Part shown: one piece after another, positions 7,919 through 16,539 of the stretch | Layout: every line of letters begins with the position of its first letter | Position numbering within the stretch: the first letter of the stretch is position 1 | Assembly: GCA_949502025.1 (NCBI GenBank) | Contig: CATBCG010000027.1 | Location: 1-19,683 of the forward strand | DNA: 19,683 nucleotides | Reading direction: 5' to 3' | DNA from: MGBC131033 sp910585655 | GTDB taxonomy: Bacteria; Bacillota; Clostridia; Lachnospirales; Lachnospiraceae | The notes under the pieces: generated by a model | What the model was told of the DNA's origin: nothing | Database searches by the model: none | What the model saw: the letters and a program-made list of their open reading frames with translations, nothing else | Program-made: the position numbers and the translations under genes

Positions 7919-8182
7919 GTGGAGGAAGCGATCCGACGTGCGCTTAGAATTACTACGGACGCTTTAAACGATGAAATCCGGGATAATATTGATTATGCCA
8001 AAGCAGATTTGCAGCGGTGTGGCATTGATATCAACATTCAGAACCCGCTCATCCAGAAGGCAGTAGAACTATATTGTAAATGGCAATTTAATTTTTGCGA
8101 CCGGGGGGAGCAGTTCCGGGCGTCCTACGAAGGGCTACGGGATAGTATAAGGCTATCAACGCTGGAGGATATGGAAGTATGA
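7919..8182 (+). CDS. Head-tail connector (gp6-like)
   Basis: This 87-residue protein starts at GTG 7919, chosen because AAAGGAGG at about 7904-7911 lies just before it. Longer in-frame starts would run back through the capsid gene and the hairpin. The sequence is mostly helical, with the pattern ALRITTDALNDEIRD, PLIQKAVELYCKWQF and YEGLRDSIRLS seen in the gp6-like connector family (phage_QLRG group). It docks on the portal and extends the DNA channel. The stop overlaps the next start (ATGA). Confidence 0.85.
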   Translation: MEEAIRRALRITTDALNDEIRDNIDYAKADLQRCGIDINIQNPLIQKAVELYCKWQFNFCDRGEQFRASYEGLRDSIRLSTLEDMEV

Positions 8183-8484
8183 ATGATGTACTTATCCTGA
8201 TAACCACAATCGCAAGCGGAAAAGACTTGCAAAAGGAAAAAAAGGCTGTTTTTTGCGAACGGAAATTTGCCAGCCGGTCGGAGTTTTATGCCGCCTTTGC
8301 TGCAGGGCAAAAAGTACGGTATGAGTTTATCGTCCCGCTGATGGATTACCTGGAAATGAAGATCCGGGACGAAAAATCCGGTCGCATGATGTATCCGTCG
8401 GCGGTGGAGTATGAAGGGGAAGAGTTAGTGATTATCCGGGCGTATGAGATTGCCGGGGATCGGATCTCCCTGACGTGTGGGTGA
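8179..8484 (+). CDS. Head-tail joining / head closure protein
   Basis: This 101-residue, beta-rich protein has FASRSEFYAAFAAGQKVRYEF and VEYEGEELVIIRAYE, the pattern of phage head-tail joining proteins (SPP1 gp16 / HK97 gp7-like), which seal the filled head and present the tail docking surface. It is coupled to the connector upstream by a 4-base overlap. Its place between connector and gp10-like gene is the canonical one. Confidence 0.85.
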   Translation: MNDVLILITTIASGKDLQKEKKAVFCERKFASRSEFYAAFAAGQKVRYEFIVPLMDYLEMKIRDEKSGRMMYPSAVEYEGEELVIIRAYEIAGDRISLTCG

Positions 8485-8488
8485 TAGG

Positions 8489-8947
8489 ATGGAGATAAAA
8501 CTGGATTATGCGGAGCAGCTCCAGCAGATCGAAGAACTGATCGGCGCTATGCCGGATCTGCTGGAAAAAGAAGAAAAGAAAATGCTGAAAAAGATCGGGG
8601 AAGCTATCAAAAAGTATGTCATCCGGCAGCTCCGCCTGATTCGGATGCCGCAAAAAGAAACCGAAAAGCGGCGCAACTATGACAAAACCGTCCCCTATAT
8701 CCAGATGGACGATGATGTAAAAGTGTCGGTAAAGAAAAGCAAGTCCGGCCTCTTTTATGTCAGCGTAAAAGGCGGGAAATATACCGGGTATAAATGGCAT
8801 TTTCTGAACGATGGAACACGGAATCGGGATGGGAGCGTACATACCCACGCAACCCATTTTATGGATATCGCGCTACGGCAGGCGGGAAATGAAATTGAAA
8901 CCATCATAGACGAGGTATTGAAGAGGGTGTCAGAGCATGGAGGATAG
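8489..8947 (+). CDS. HK97 gp10-like head-tail protein
   Basis: This 152-residue protein belongs to the HK97 gp10 family, shown by the basic helical start and the C-terminal signature FLNDGTRNRDGSVHTHATHF then MDIALRQAGNEIE. Members act at the head-tail junction or in tail assembly. An alternative GTG start at 8477 would add four residues and overlap the preceding gene; the ATG is preferred, although neither has a strong ribosome binding site. It overlaps the next gene by 11 bases. Confidence 0.85.
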   Translation: MEIKLDYAEQLQQIEELIGAMPDLLEKEEKKMLKKIGEAIKKYVIRQLRLIRMPQKETEKRRNYDKTVPYIQMDDDVKVSVKKSKSGLFYVSVKGGKYTGYKWHFLNDGTRNRDGSVHTHATHFMDIALRQAGNEIETIIDEVLKRVSEHGG

Positions 8948-9272
8948 GTTAAAAAAGCAGATCGAGGAAGCGCTTGGAATCCCGGTACTCTGTGAGTGTG
9001 ATACTTTAACGCCGCCTTGTGTAACACTGGATCTTTACGAGGAGTTTCCGGCGATATTCGGGGATGGAATACCAAAGAAATATGCGTATTCTCTTCAGGT
9101 GATTATCTGGGCATATAGCAAGAAAGAAAGGCAGCAGTTAAAAGAAAGGCTTCGCTTGATGATAGAAAGAAATTATTTGCCGCCTGTTATCAGTTATGGA
9201 ACTGATCCGGATACGAGGCTATATCAGGCTATCTTTGATTTTTGGGCGTGGAAGGAGAAGGAAAGACTATGA
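8937..9272 (+). CDS. Tail completion / tail terminator-like protein
   Basis: This 111-residue protein is recognised mainly by position between the gp10-like and major tail protein genes, where siphoviruses encode the tail terminator that caps the tube. The sequence is alternating alpha/beta (QIEEALGIPV, YAYSLQVIIWAYSKKERQQL), which agrees with the small gpU-like/DUF3168-type fold. No catalytic motif is seen. The ATG lies within the preceding gene and its stop overlaps the tail tube start (ATGA). Confidence 0.7.
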   Translation: MEDRLKKQIEEALGIPVLCECDTLTPPCVTLDLYEEFPAIFGDGIPKKYAYSLQVIIWAYSKKERQQLKERLRLMIERNYLPPVISYGTDPDTRLYQAIFDFWAWKEKERL

Positions 9273-9865
9273 AAAGCAAAAAAGAGTACCGAGTAAACGT
9301 TAAAAATTTAGTTTACGCTTTGATTATATCAGATACAGAAGAAAAAACTGTTTACGGAGAAGTGAAACGTTTTGCTTCAGCCAGGCAGATTCAGATTTCC
9401 CCGACGATTGCACAGGGAGATTTATACGGAGATGGAGCAAAAGAGAAATCATACAGTAAGATTACTGGATATGATATCCAGGTAGATGTAAACAAAGTAC
9501 CAATTGAAGTACGGGCTGATTTGTATGGGCATCGAGTTACACCAGATGGAATCCTAGTAATCAATGAGAACGATAAGTCAAAAGAATTTGCTTTCGGGTA
9601 CGAAGTAGAACAGACAGGAGCTACAAGAGAAGTATGCTGGTTACTGAAATGTTCCGCACAGCCATTCGGAAACACGACACAACAGTCGGAAACGAACATC
9701 AACTATTCAACGGATAGTTTGAAAATTTCCTGTGTTAAGCGGCTAAGCGATGGGAATTTCCAGACATTGGGTGATACTGCTTTTGAAAGTTTTACCGAAG
9801 AAATGGCAGAAACTTTTCTGGATACCGTGCCGACCGATCTTTCTGATAAGGAGGCGACAGAGTGA
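9269..9865 (+). CDS. Major tail tube protein (phi13-type)
   Basis: This 198-residue protein matches the phi13/TP901-1-type major tail protein: VKNLVYALIISDTEEKTVYG at the start, ISPTIAQGDLYGDGAKEKSY in the loop region, and AFGYEVEQTGATREVCWLLK in the second half. Hexamers stack around the tape measure to form the tail tube. ATG 9269 is chosen over a start 27 bases upstream because it gives the standard N-terminus, an ATGA overlap and an AGGAG at 9253-9257. The length is normal for the family. Confidence 0.93.
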   Translation: MKSKKEYRVNVKNLVYALIISDTEEKTVYGEVKRFASARQIQISPTIAQGDLYGDGAKEKSYSKITGYDIQVDVNKVPIEVRADLYGHRVTPDGILVINENDKSKEFAFGYEVEQTGATREVCWLLKCSAQPFGNTTQQSETNINYSTDSLKISCVKRLSDGNFQTLGDTAFESFTEEMAETFLDTVPTDLSDKEATE

Positions 9866-10227
9866 GAAAAAAATATCAGGTACAACCAGCAACGGAAATT
9901 GAATTGGAATTTCCGGAGAGAACGTTGTTGTTACGTTTTGACGCTGCCGCCCTGTTTCACGCGCAAGATTTAGAAGGCGGTTTATCTGGCTTACTCCAAA
10001 CAAAAAGCCCTGCGGAATTATGCACTGCAATCGTTTATATGGGAGCATGTGAACAAGAAGCAGGTTTTAGCCAGGAGGATGCAAGAGCGATTGTTTCTAT
10101 GTTGGATCTTGCTACTGTAACTGGAATCATAGAGGATTTTACGGAAAGTATGGGACAAGATATGGCTGCGGAACTGAACGAAGTGCAAAAAAAAACGATG
10201 ATGGAATTTCTTCAGAAGTTGAAATAG
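9862..10227 (+). CDS. Tail assembly chaperone G
   Basis: This 121-residue acidic, helical protein occupies the G position between tail tube and tape measure genes. The start is GTG 9862 (GTGA overlap with the tube gene) with AAGGAGG at 9848-9853. By analogy with lambda gpG it coats the tape measure and recruits tube subunits. Near its end, the reading frame crosses a run of nine A containing an in-frame A_AAA_AAA heptamer, where a fraction of ribosomes should slip into the T frame. Confidence 0.88.
   Translation: MRKKYQVQPATEIELEFPERTLLLRFDAAALFHAQDLEGGLSGLLQTKSPAELCTAIVYMGACEQEAGFSQEDARAIVSMLDLATVTGIIEDFTESMGQDMAAELNEVQKKTMMEFLQKLK
10188..10194 (+). promoter_or_regulatory. -1 frameshift slippery site (A_AAA_AAA)
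   Basis: Nine A at 10187-10195 include the heptamer A_AAA_AAA read in the G frame as AAA AAA. A one-base backward slip continues at AAC (10194) and opens a stop-free frame to TAA at 10437-10439. The nearby AAAAAAC heptamer is in the wrong phase, so the all-A heptamer is the likely slip point. Transcriptional slippage on the same run is an alternative. Confidence 0.85.
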
Positions 10228-10439
10228 ACTGGGACAATCTTTTTTACTTATATTGTATAAAAAATAAGAGAAACACAGAAGAATTCTGGAAAGCTTCCCT
10301 ATCTCAAATCCTTTTTGTGGTGAATCAATATGGAAAAGAGCTGGAAGCTGGTTTGCAAGCGTTAGGAAGCGATGTAGGCTATCGGCAAGTTCCTTCTGTC
10401 CCAATTCAGATAAACAGCATGAAAGATATCCTGATATAA
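10194..10439 (+). CDS. Tail assembly chaperone T extension (G-T by -1 frameshift)
   Basis: This 81-codon frame has no good start of its own and is reached from G by the slip at 10188-10194, giving a 192-residue G-T protein (111 from G, 81 from T). Its product contains WDNLFYLYCIKNKRN then TEEFWKASLSQILFVVNQYG, typical of the T domain, which binds the tail tube protein while G binds the tape measure. It fills the gap between the G stop and the tape measure start exactly, ending 12 bases before it. A start-to-stop ORF search would miss it. Confidence 0.85.
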   Translation, partial: NDDGISSEVEIDWDNLFYLYCIKNKRNTEEFWKASLSQILFVVNQYGKELEAGLQALGSDVGYRQVPSVPIQINSMKDILI

Positions 10440-10451
10440 GGCGGTGAAGGC

Positions 10452-12422
10452 ATGTTTCGGAAAACAATCACAATCGGCTTGGATTATAAAAATTTTGTGG
10501 GCGGCACAACAGAAATCAACCGTAAACTGAGGCTCTTGGATGATGAGTTTCGCCTGGCAACGGAGCAGGCGAAAAGCTTCGGCGACGAAAGTAGCAAATT
10601 GGAGTTAAAACAGGAGACACTACGGCAAAAATTTATTTTGCAGGAAAAAGCTGTTAAACAAGCAGAAAAAGCATATGACGAAATCCTACAAACCCAAGAT
10701 GCAAGCGCGAAAAAGATAGATTATGCTGTTTCACAGTTATTAAAAGCAAGAACCGCCTTAGAAAAAACTCGAAACGAACTGAAAGAAATAGACGAAAAAA
10801 TGTCCGCATCTGGTCAAAGGACAGAAGAACTTGGCTCTTATATGGAAATCCTGAATAAAAGGCTGCAACTGGCAACTGAACGGAACCGCCTGAACGGGGA
10901 ATCCGTAGAAGCTTTAGAAGAGCAATACGAACTATTATCCCAAAAAGTAAAACAAAATTATGAACTGGTGGAGATTGCTAGGGAAAAGTACAGGAAAGCA
11001 GCGGAGGCAACGGATACCAATAAAGAAGCTTTGAAGCGGTTAGAAACGCAGCTTTTGGATGCACAGATAGCCTATGAGCAATCTTCAAATGAGCTGGCAG
11101 AAATGTCAGAAAAAATGGGAACCGGGACGGAAAAAGGGAGAACGTTTGGTGACACAATCCGGAAAGTAGCTTCTACTGTCGGGATGGAAACCAGCCCAGC
11201 AGTAGAAGCCTTAGCAGAAAAGTTTGATGGTATCAGCGAGGGAGCCGGAACAGCAATTTTGGCAGTTGGAACGTTAGTAACAAGCCTGGCAAAACTTTCT
11301 ATAGAAGCTGCTGCGCAGGCGGATGATTTAATTACATTATCTTCTGTTACTGGGATATCTACAGAGCAGCTACAAAAAATGAACTACGCCTCTAATTTGT
11401 TGGATGTATCCGTAGAAACCGTACAGGACAGTATGAAAGGCATGATTGGCACAATGCGGAGCGCCAGAGATGGCACACAGGAGACCGCAGAAGCTTACAA
11501 ACGTTTAAATGTAAGAATTACGGATGGAAGCGGCGCTTTGCGAAACAGCGAGGATGTATTTTATGATGTAGTGGATGCGCTGGGAAGGGTAAGAAGTGAG
11601 ACGGAGCGGGATTCTCTGGCGATGGTGTTGTTTGGAGAAAGCGCACAAAACTTGAACCCGCTTATTGAGGCTGGAAGTGGCGCTTTAAAAGCATACGGGG
11701 ATGAGGCGGAACGAGTAGGAGCCGTAATGTCAGAGGATGAACTAAACAAGCTTGGACGGCTGCAAAACTCCCTTGACCGGATGGACCAGGCAGGAAAAGG
11801 CTTGAAAATGAACCTAGGACTGGTTCTGGCTCCCGCCCTAACGATGGTTTTTGAAACGCTGAATAAAATGTCCGTGGAACAGTTAGAGGGAATCGTAAAG
11901 GTTATTGCTGCTGTTACTATGGCGATGGCCGCTTTTAAAATTATTATGACGATTATAGAGACAGTAGATAAATTTAAAGTATTTTTCAGTGTTACAGAAA
12001 AAGGATTTGGCTCTATTTTTGTGAAAATCATGGCAGTTGTAGTGGCAATTACTGCCCTAGTTGCCATTATTGCGATTTTAATAGGAAAAACAAATGATAT
12101 TGAGCGAGTGGGAGCCTCTATCGGAAAAACCGCAGGAGAAATCAACAATTCCGTAAATTCGGCTACGGCAATCATGAACAAGGGACCGAGCTATCACGCA
12201 TCTGGTACACCAGATTTCCGGGGAGGTCGTGCTTGGGTAGGGGAGGCGGGTCCGGAACTGGTAGAGTTACCTGCCGGCAGTCGGATCTACTCCAATCGCG
12301 AAAGCAGAAAGATGTCCGGAGGGGATACCTACTATTTTAACCTACAGACAGATAGCATAAAAGAGTATACCAATCTAGTGACAATAGCACAAAATCGCAG
12401 GAGAATCGAAAGGATGGGATAG
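10452..12422 (+). CDS. Tape measure protein
   Basis: This 656-residue protein sets tail length and is ejected with the DNA. Residues about 15-215 are long charged helices (coiled coil). Hydrophobic segments at about 479-505 and 519-546 could insert in the host membrane. The C-terminus from about 580 has YHASGTPDFRGGRAWVGEAG then PELVELPAGSRIYSN, the standard tape measure tail signature. Using the lambda rule of about 0.15 nm per residue, a tail near 100 nm is expected (inference). No peptidase or lysozyme domain is seen inside it. It is short for the class but looks intact. Confidence 0.95.
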   Translation: MFRKTITIGLDYKNFVGGTTEINRKLRLLDDEFRLATEQAKSFGDESSKLELKQETLRQKFILQEKAVKQAEKAYDEILQTQDASAKKIDYAVSQLLKARTALEKTRNELKEIDEKMSASGQRTEELGSYMEILNKRLQLATERNRLNGESVEALEEQYELLSQKVKQNYELVEIAREKYRKAAEATDTNKEALKRLETQLLDAQIAYEQSSNELAEMSEKMGTGTEKGRTFGDTIRKVASTVGMETSPAVEALAEKFDGISEGAGTAILAVGTLVTSLAKLSIEAAAQADDLITLSSVTGISTEQLQKMNYASNLLDVSVETVQDSMKGMIGTMRSARDGTQETAEAYKRLNVRITDGSGALRNSEDVFYDVVDALGRVRSETERDSLAMVLFGESAQNLNPLIEAGSGALKAYGDEAERVGAVMSEDELNKLGRLQNSLDRMDQAGKGLKMNLGLVLAPALTMVFETLNKMSVEQLEGIVKVIAAVTMAMAAFKIIMTIIETVDKFKVFFSVTEKGFGSIFVKIMAVVVAITALVAIIAILIGKTNDIERVGASIGKTAGEINNSVNSATAIMNKGPSYHASGTPDFRGGRAWVGEAGPELVELPAGSRIYSNRESRKMSGGDTYYFNLQTDSIKEYTNLVTIAQNRRRIERMG

Positions 12423-12423
12423 C

Positions 12424-14478
12424 ATGGCGCAGACAATGACAATAAACCAAAGCCGGGCTTCCTGGTATTGGTGTGGCGAACCATACAACAACCTGGTCAT
12501 GGGGAATACGGGAACCATTGTGATAAAAGAAGGGTGCAATCTGAACTCTTCTGGTAGAAGAGAGACAGCATCGGCAGGAATCTATGAATTTGATTTGTCC
12601 AGTATTCCGGAAAATCGGATCGTAACAGGATTAAGGATAAGTATTCCGGTTACTTCTATTCAGTCGTACGGCGTTTCTTATACAAAGGAAGAGTTAGGGG
12701 AAACACCCAATATCATAAACGTATGGAGAAGCACTAGATATGATTTGTCAGACTTTACATCCAAGTCTCATACGCAGCTAGTAGAAATGAAGAATCCATA
12801 TGATGGCTACTCTATCCTAACAGATACAGAGTCTCCGGTATCCTTTAATGCCAGTTTGTACCTATTTGGAACCATGTCAACCACAATCCCGGCGGATAAT
12901 ATACCAGAAAATAAAAAGATCTATGTCATGGTAAACCGTAATAATAGTTATCAGCAAGGTTATGCGATTTACTTAGGAGCGGCAAGTCTGGCTGTTACAT
13001 ACGACACCATTGTACCAAATGCACCGACCGATCTTGTGCCAAATGGGAGTATCCGAAACAAAAGAGGTCCAATCCGCCTATCCTGGACATATCTGGATGA
13101 ACAGTTAGGAACGCTACAAAGTAAGTATGATCTGATTTATTCGACGAATAATTTTGCCACCAGCCAAACTATATCCGCGACTACCTCTGACAACTATTGT
13201 GATATCCCGGCAAACACGTTTAGCGAGGGGCAGCAGGTACGTTGGAGGGTACGGGCATACAACTCCTTTGGCGATCCGTCTGAATACTCCAGTGTAGCTT
13301 TGTTTACTATTGGAGCAACGCCACCAGATAAACCAGAACCGTTAAAGCCTGTTAACGTGGTAAATTCTGCCGATCCAGTAATGTTTGGCTGGAAGTATGT
13401 TGATCAGTATCAGGGAACGCAAGGCGCATACATATTACAATACAGAAAGGGAAGCGATGTAACAGAGCTGACGGGGACAACCAGCAATACACACACTATC
13501 GGGGCAGGGCTGCTAGAGGGCGGCGATCACCAGTGGCGTGTAAAAGTAGCGAATCAATACGGCGAGTATAGCGAGTGGAGCGACTGGACGGCTTTTTACT
13601 CTATCGGCAGACCAGACAAACCAATCATAACCAGCATAAGCGGAGGTTGCCGACCGCTGGTAACGTGGCGGGTAACAGAAGAGGATGCCTGGGAACTAAA
13701 AATCATGCAAGGAGACAATACAAAATATGCAACTGGGACAATGCCAGGAATGGATGATAACCAATACCAAATACCGGAATTTTTACCAGCGGGAAACTAC
13801 GTGCTTACTTTGCGAGTAAGAAATGTATATGGACTATGGAGTGAGGAAAGCAAACAGGCATTTACAGTGTCTTTTATGTTTCCGGCAAGACCGATCCTAT
13901 ATGTAACCCCATACAAAGAAACTGTTATCCTGCGGATCGAATCGGAAACGGAAAGAAATTTACTTTACCGAGAGATTGATGGGGAAATTGTGGTTCGCGA
14001 GCTGGCAGGAAGTGATTTTACAGATTTTACAGTATCGGGAGATTACCGCTACTTTGTTCGGTCGATTACGGAGGATGGATACATGGATTCCGATCCAGTA
14101 ACGGGAAGCCTCTACTTTGAAGGAATTACCATAGCTGGAACGGATAGCCCAGAAGAGTATGTGAGATTACAGACTACCTATGGAGAAGCTATCTGGAAAA
14201 CGGCAACTCCAGCAAACGACGTTTCGCTTTTTAATTGCAATGGTCGCCTGTATCCGGTTGCACAATACGCTGGGTATAAAAGCTATATCGAAACACACGA
14301 GTACTACCTGGAAAAAGAAGAATATCAGCAATTTGAAGCTATCCAGAAGAAAAACACTTTGTTTTTTATTCGAGATGGGGGCGGAAGTGCTTTTCGGGCA
14401 GTGATGACCAATTATTCGGTAAAGCAGAATTACTTCGGCTATTTGATTAGTTTTACTGTTGAAAAAGTGGAGGGATAA
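12424..14478 (+). CDS. FN3-repeat tail protein in distal tail position
   Basis: This 684-residue protein sits between tape measure and hub genes, where the distal tail protein (Dit) is expected. Residues 1-195 look like a jelly-roll or DNRLRE-like beta domain (GIYEFDLSSIPENRIVTGLR). Fibronectin type III-like units follow at about 198-297, 300-392 and 395-485, with a fourth more divergent one at 486-570; Trp/Tyr-rich strands such as WRVRAYNSFGDPSEYS and WRVKVANQYGEYSEWS mark them. A distinct C-terminal domain covers 571-684. FN3 repeats in tail proteins often bind sugars. There is no signal peptide. The start lies 1 base after the tape measure stop. Function as a Dit-like baseplate ring with surface-binding arms is inferred. 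Confidence 0.75.
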   Translation: MAQTMTINQSRASWYWCGEPYNNLVMGNTGTIVIKEGCNLNSSGRRETASAGIYEFDLSSIPENRIVTGLRISIPVTSIQSYGVSYTKEELGETPNIINVWRSTRYDLSDFTSKSHTQLVEMKNPYDGYSILTDTESPVSFNASLYLFGTMSTTIPADNIPENKKIYVMVNRNNSYQQGYAIYLGAASLAVTYDTIVPNAPTDLVPNGSIRNKRGPIRLSWTYLDEQLGTLQSKYDLIYSTNNFATSQTISATTSDNYCDIPANTFSEGQQVRWRVRAYNSFGDPSEYSSVALFTIGATPPDKPEPLKPVNVVNSADPVMFGWKYVDQYQGTQGAYILQYRKGSDVTELTGTTSNTHTIGAGLLEGGDHQWRVKVANQYGEYSEWSDWTAFYSIGRPDKPIITSISGGCRPLVTWRVTEEDAWELKIMQGDNTKYATGTMPGMDDNQYQIPEFLPAGNYVLTLRVRNVYGLWSEESKQAFTVSFMFPARPILYVTPYKETVILRIESETERNLLYREIDGEIVVRELAGSDFTDFTVSGDYRYFVRSITEDGYMDSDPVTGSLYFEGITIAGTDSPEEYVRLQTTYGEAIWKTATPANDVSLFNCNGRLYPVAQYAGYKSYIETHEYYLEKEEYQQFEAIQKKNTLFFIRDGGGSAFRAVMTNYSVKQNYFGYLISFTVEKVEG

Positions 14479-14482
14479 CATC

Positions 14483-15589
14483 GTGCAAAGCCTAGAAGTA
14501 GAAGGATACTCTGAAACGAAGATAAGAAGTTTTTTGTTGGATAACCGGAAAATCGGATTTGAATATGAATTGCTGGATAAAAATGATCGTTATCTGGGAG
14601 AAATATGTTGTGATTGTCGTATGACACACCAAGCGGAGGCTGCTATCAAACGGAGCGCTTCTTTCACCGTACATGAAAAACTGGCGAAAGAGATTGATTT
14701 TTTGTCGGATCGGATACGACCTTATATTTGCTTGTATTTACCGGATGGACATAAAATAAGATGGAGCAAAGGGATTTTTTTACTATCTAGCCCGGAACGT
14801 ACGGAACAGGACAATGGGATTGTACGGCAGATAGAAGCCTATGATAAGTGTTTGATTTTAAGTCAAGACAGGTTTAGCAGCCGCCATCTGCTGTCGGCTG
14901 GCAGTAACATAACGGAATCTGTTAAATCTATTATAACAGATTGTGGTATTACTAAATTTCGAGTGGATGAATCGGCTCTTTGCTTGCGGGAGGGGAAAGA
15001 GTTTGATATCGGTACAAGTAAATTGGATGCAATTAACGCCTTGTTAAGCTATATCAACTATAATTCTTTGTATTTTGATGATGATGGTTTTTGTTGCATT
15101 TCAAATTATGTAAGCCCGCAGCGCCGACGTTATGAGTTTACCTACCAAACAAACGAAATGTCTGTTATCCTACCGGGGGCATCGGAACAGATCGATCTTT
15201 ATGGGATACCAAATAAATTTGTCCGGTATGTAGAAAGCGGAGAGGAAGATTACCTGATTGCCTCTTATACAAACAACAAGGCAGGAAATAAACTTTCGAC
15301 AATTAGCCGGGGAATCACAATAACAGATGTAGAAAGCATATCCGGGATTGCTGATCAGGAAACGCTAAACGCTTATGTAGAGCGGATTGCCGATGAAAGG
15401 AGCCGGGCTTACAGTACGATCCAACTACAAACGCTTATCATGCCTCATCATAGTCATATGGATTGCCTATTGTTACAACATGACAGTTTGGGAACTTTTG
15501 ACAAATATATTGAAATGGGCTGGGAAATGGAATTTTCGCATAAAGCAACCATGTCCCACACTCTCCAGAAAGCGGTGGAATTATGGTAA
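14483..15589 (+). CDS. Tail hub / Tal-like baseplate protein
   Basis: This 368-residue protein starts at GTG 14483, just after the preceding stop, with GGAGG at 14469-14473. A TTG start 24 bases upstream is possible but less likely. The sequence resembles uncharacterised clostridial phage proteins of the DUF5048 kind, found right after the distal tail gene. DNRKIGFEYELLDKNDRYLG at the start and ITDVESISGIADQETLNAY near the end fit a hub built from gp27-like beta domains. By position it would form the trimeric hub that closes the tube. No peptidase motif is evident. Confidence 0.65.
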   Translation: MQSLEVEGYSETKIRSFLLDNRKIGFEYELLDKNDRYLGEICCDCRMTHQAEAAIKRSASFTVHEKLAKEIDFLSDRIRPYICLYLPDGHKIRWSKGIFLLSSPERTEQDNGIVRQIEAYDKCLILSQDRFSSRHLLSAGSNITESVKSIITDCGITKFRVDESALCLREGKEFDIGTSKLDAINALLSYINYNSLYFDDDGFCCISNYVSPQRRRYEFTYQTNEMSVILPGASEQIDLYGIPNKFVRYVESGEEDYLIASYTNNKAGNKLSTISRGITITDVESISGIADQETLNAYVERIADERSRAYSTIQLQTLIMPHHSHMDCLLLQHDSLGTFDKYIEMGWEMEFSHKATMSHTLQKAVELW

Positions 15590-16539
15590 AGTTTAAACTG
15601 GCAGAAGTGGTAGAACTATTTGAAGATAAAACAGCTCAAATACAATTTTTAGGAGAAGAAGTGCCAAGCGAAAAGGAATACCCTTATTTGGCAAGCTATG
15701 CCCCTGTAGTGGGAGATAAAGTCTTTTTAGCGCCATTGGCAGAAAGTTATGTCATTATAGGTAAAATGTTGTATATGGAGCCGCCAGGAAGTGGTGAAGG
15801 CGGATATATCACAACGGAAAATCTACTTATGATGTTGTCTAACTATGCAGAAATCAACCATACACATAACCAATACGCTGCTGCAGGGCATAGTCATAAC
15901 GGATACGCCACGTCCAATCATGAACATAGCGAATATTCTCGAACAGGGCATACACATGACTATGCGGCAAAAAATCATACACATGACTATGCGGCAAAAA
16001 ATCATACACATAACTATGCCTCTTCTTCTCATATTCACGATAGGCTGGTTTTTAGTGCAAATGCGTCTAATTATTATGTGCGGATGGATACTACTGGTTC
16101 TTTTTGCGGTTCGCAGAATGGGTCAATTACATTAGGGCGTTCGGGCGCACTTTGGAAGCAGGTTTTTGCCAGCAATACCGCAATTAGCACATCGGATCGG
16201 GAATTAAAAAAGAATATCAATCCTTTAGATGAACGCTACGAAAAACTGTTTTGCGGGTTAAAGCCAGTGGCTTATCAATACAAAAAAAATGACAGCAATC
16301 GGGTGCATACGGGATTTATTGCACAAGATGTCTTGACAGCAATGGAAGCAGCAGGAATTGATAGTCAGGAGTTTGCTGCTTATATAAAAATGTCTGTTTA
16401 TAAGCAAAATAAAGCAGGAGAAAATACAGAAGAATTAGATCATATAGAATATGGGTTGCGGTATGAAGAACTGATCGCTTTAAATACCTGGATGATACAA
16501 AAACTTTTGAACAGAATCGAGGTGCTGGAAGAAAAATGA
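15583..16539 (+). CDS. Tail fibre with His-X-His repeats and S74 self-cleaving chaperone
   Basis: This 318-residue protein has three parts. Residues 1-66 look like an OB-type baseplate domain (VVGDKVFLAPLAESYVIIGK). Residues 91-152 hold seven HxH motifs spaced 9 or 10 residues apart, as in the T4 gp37 tip, where such motifs bind metal ions along a trimer axis. Residues 203-318 are a peptidase S74 intramolecular chaperone. TSDRELKKNI gives S204 and K209, the spacing of the known Ser-Lys self-cleavage pair, followed by PVAYQYKK, TGFIAQDV and a coiled-coil end. The mature fibre would be about 203 residues. Overlaps with both neighbours (7 and 4 bases) suggest coupled translation. Confidence 0.88.
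   Translation: MVKFKLAEVVELFEDKTAQIQFLGEEVPSEKEYPYLASYAPVVGDKVFLAPLAESYVIIGKMLYMEPPGSGEGGYITTENLLMMLSNYAEINHTHNQYAAAGHSHNGYATSNHEHSEYSRTGHTHDYAAKNHTHDYAAKNHTHNYASSSHIHDRLVFSANASNYYVRMDTTGSFCGSQNGSITLGRSGALWKQVFASNTAISTSDRELKKNINPLDERYEKLFCGLKPVAYQYKKNDSNRVHTGFIAQDVLTAMEAAGIDSQEFAAYIKMSVYKQNKAGENTEELDHIEYGLRYEELIALNTWMIQKLLNRIEVLEEK
15949..16020 (+). repeat. 27-base tandem repeat coding for HxH units
   Basis: Two exact copies of a 27-base unit (15949-15975, 15976-16002) are followed by a partial third copy (16003-16020) with one changed base in CATACACATAACTATGCC. Each unit encodes HTHDYAAKN. Perfect DNA identity between the copies indicates recent duplication by slippage or unequal exchange. 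Confidence 0.9.

Noticed and set aside
10190..10196. AAAAAAC as the slippery heptamer in G-T
   Set aside because: Its phase does not match the G frame; A_AAA_AAA at 10188-10194 does.
11561..12181. Minus-strand frame of 206 codons inside the tape measure gene
   Set aside because: It is fully covered by a confident tape measure gene, with low-complexity hydrophobic sequence typical of antisense shadows.
15855..16038. Possible CRISPR-like array because of regular short repeats
   Set aside because: Repeats are tandem without unique spacers and encode HxH units in a fibre gene.
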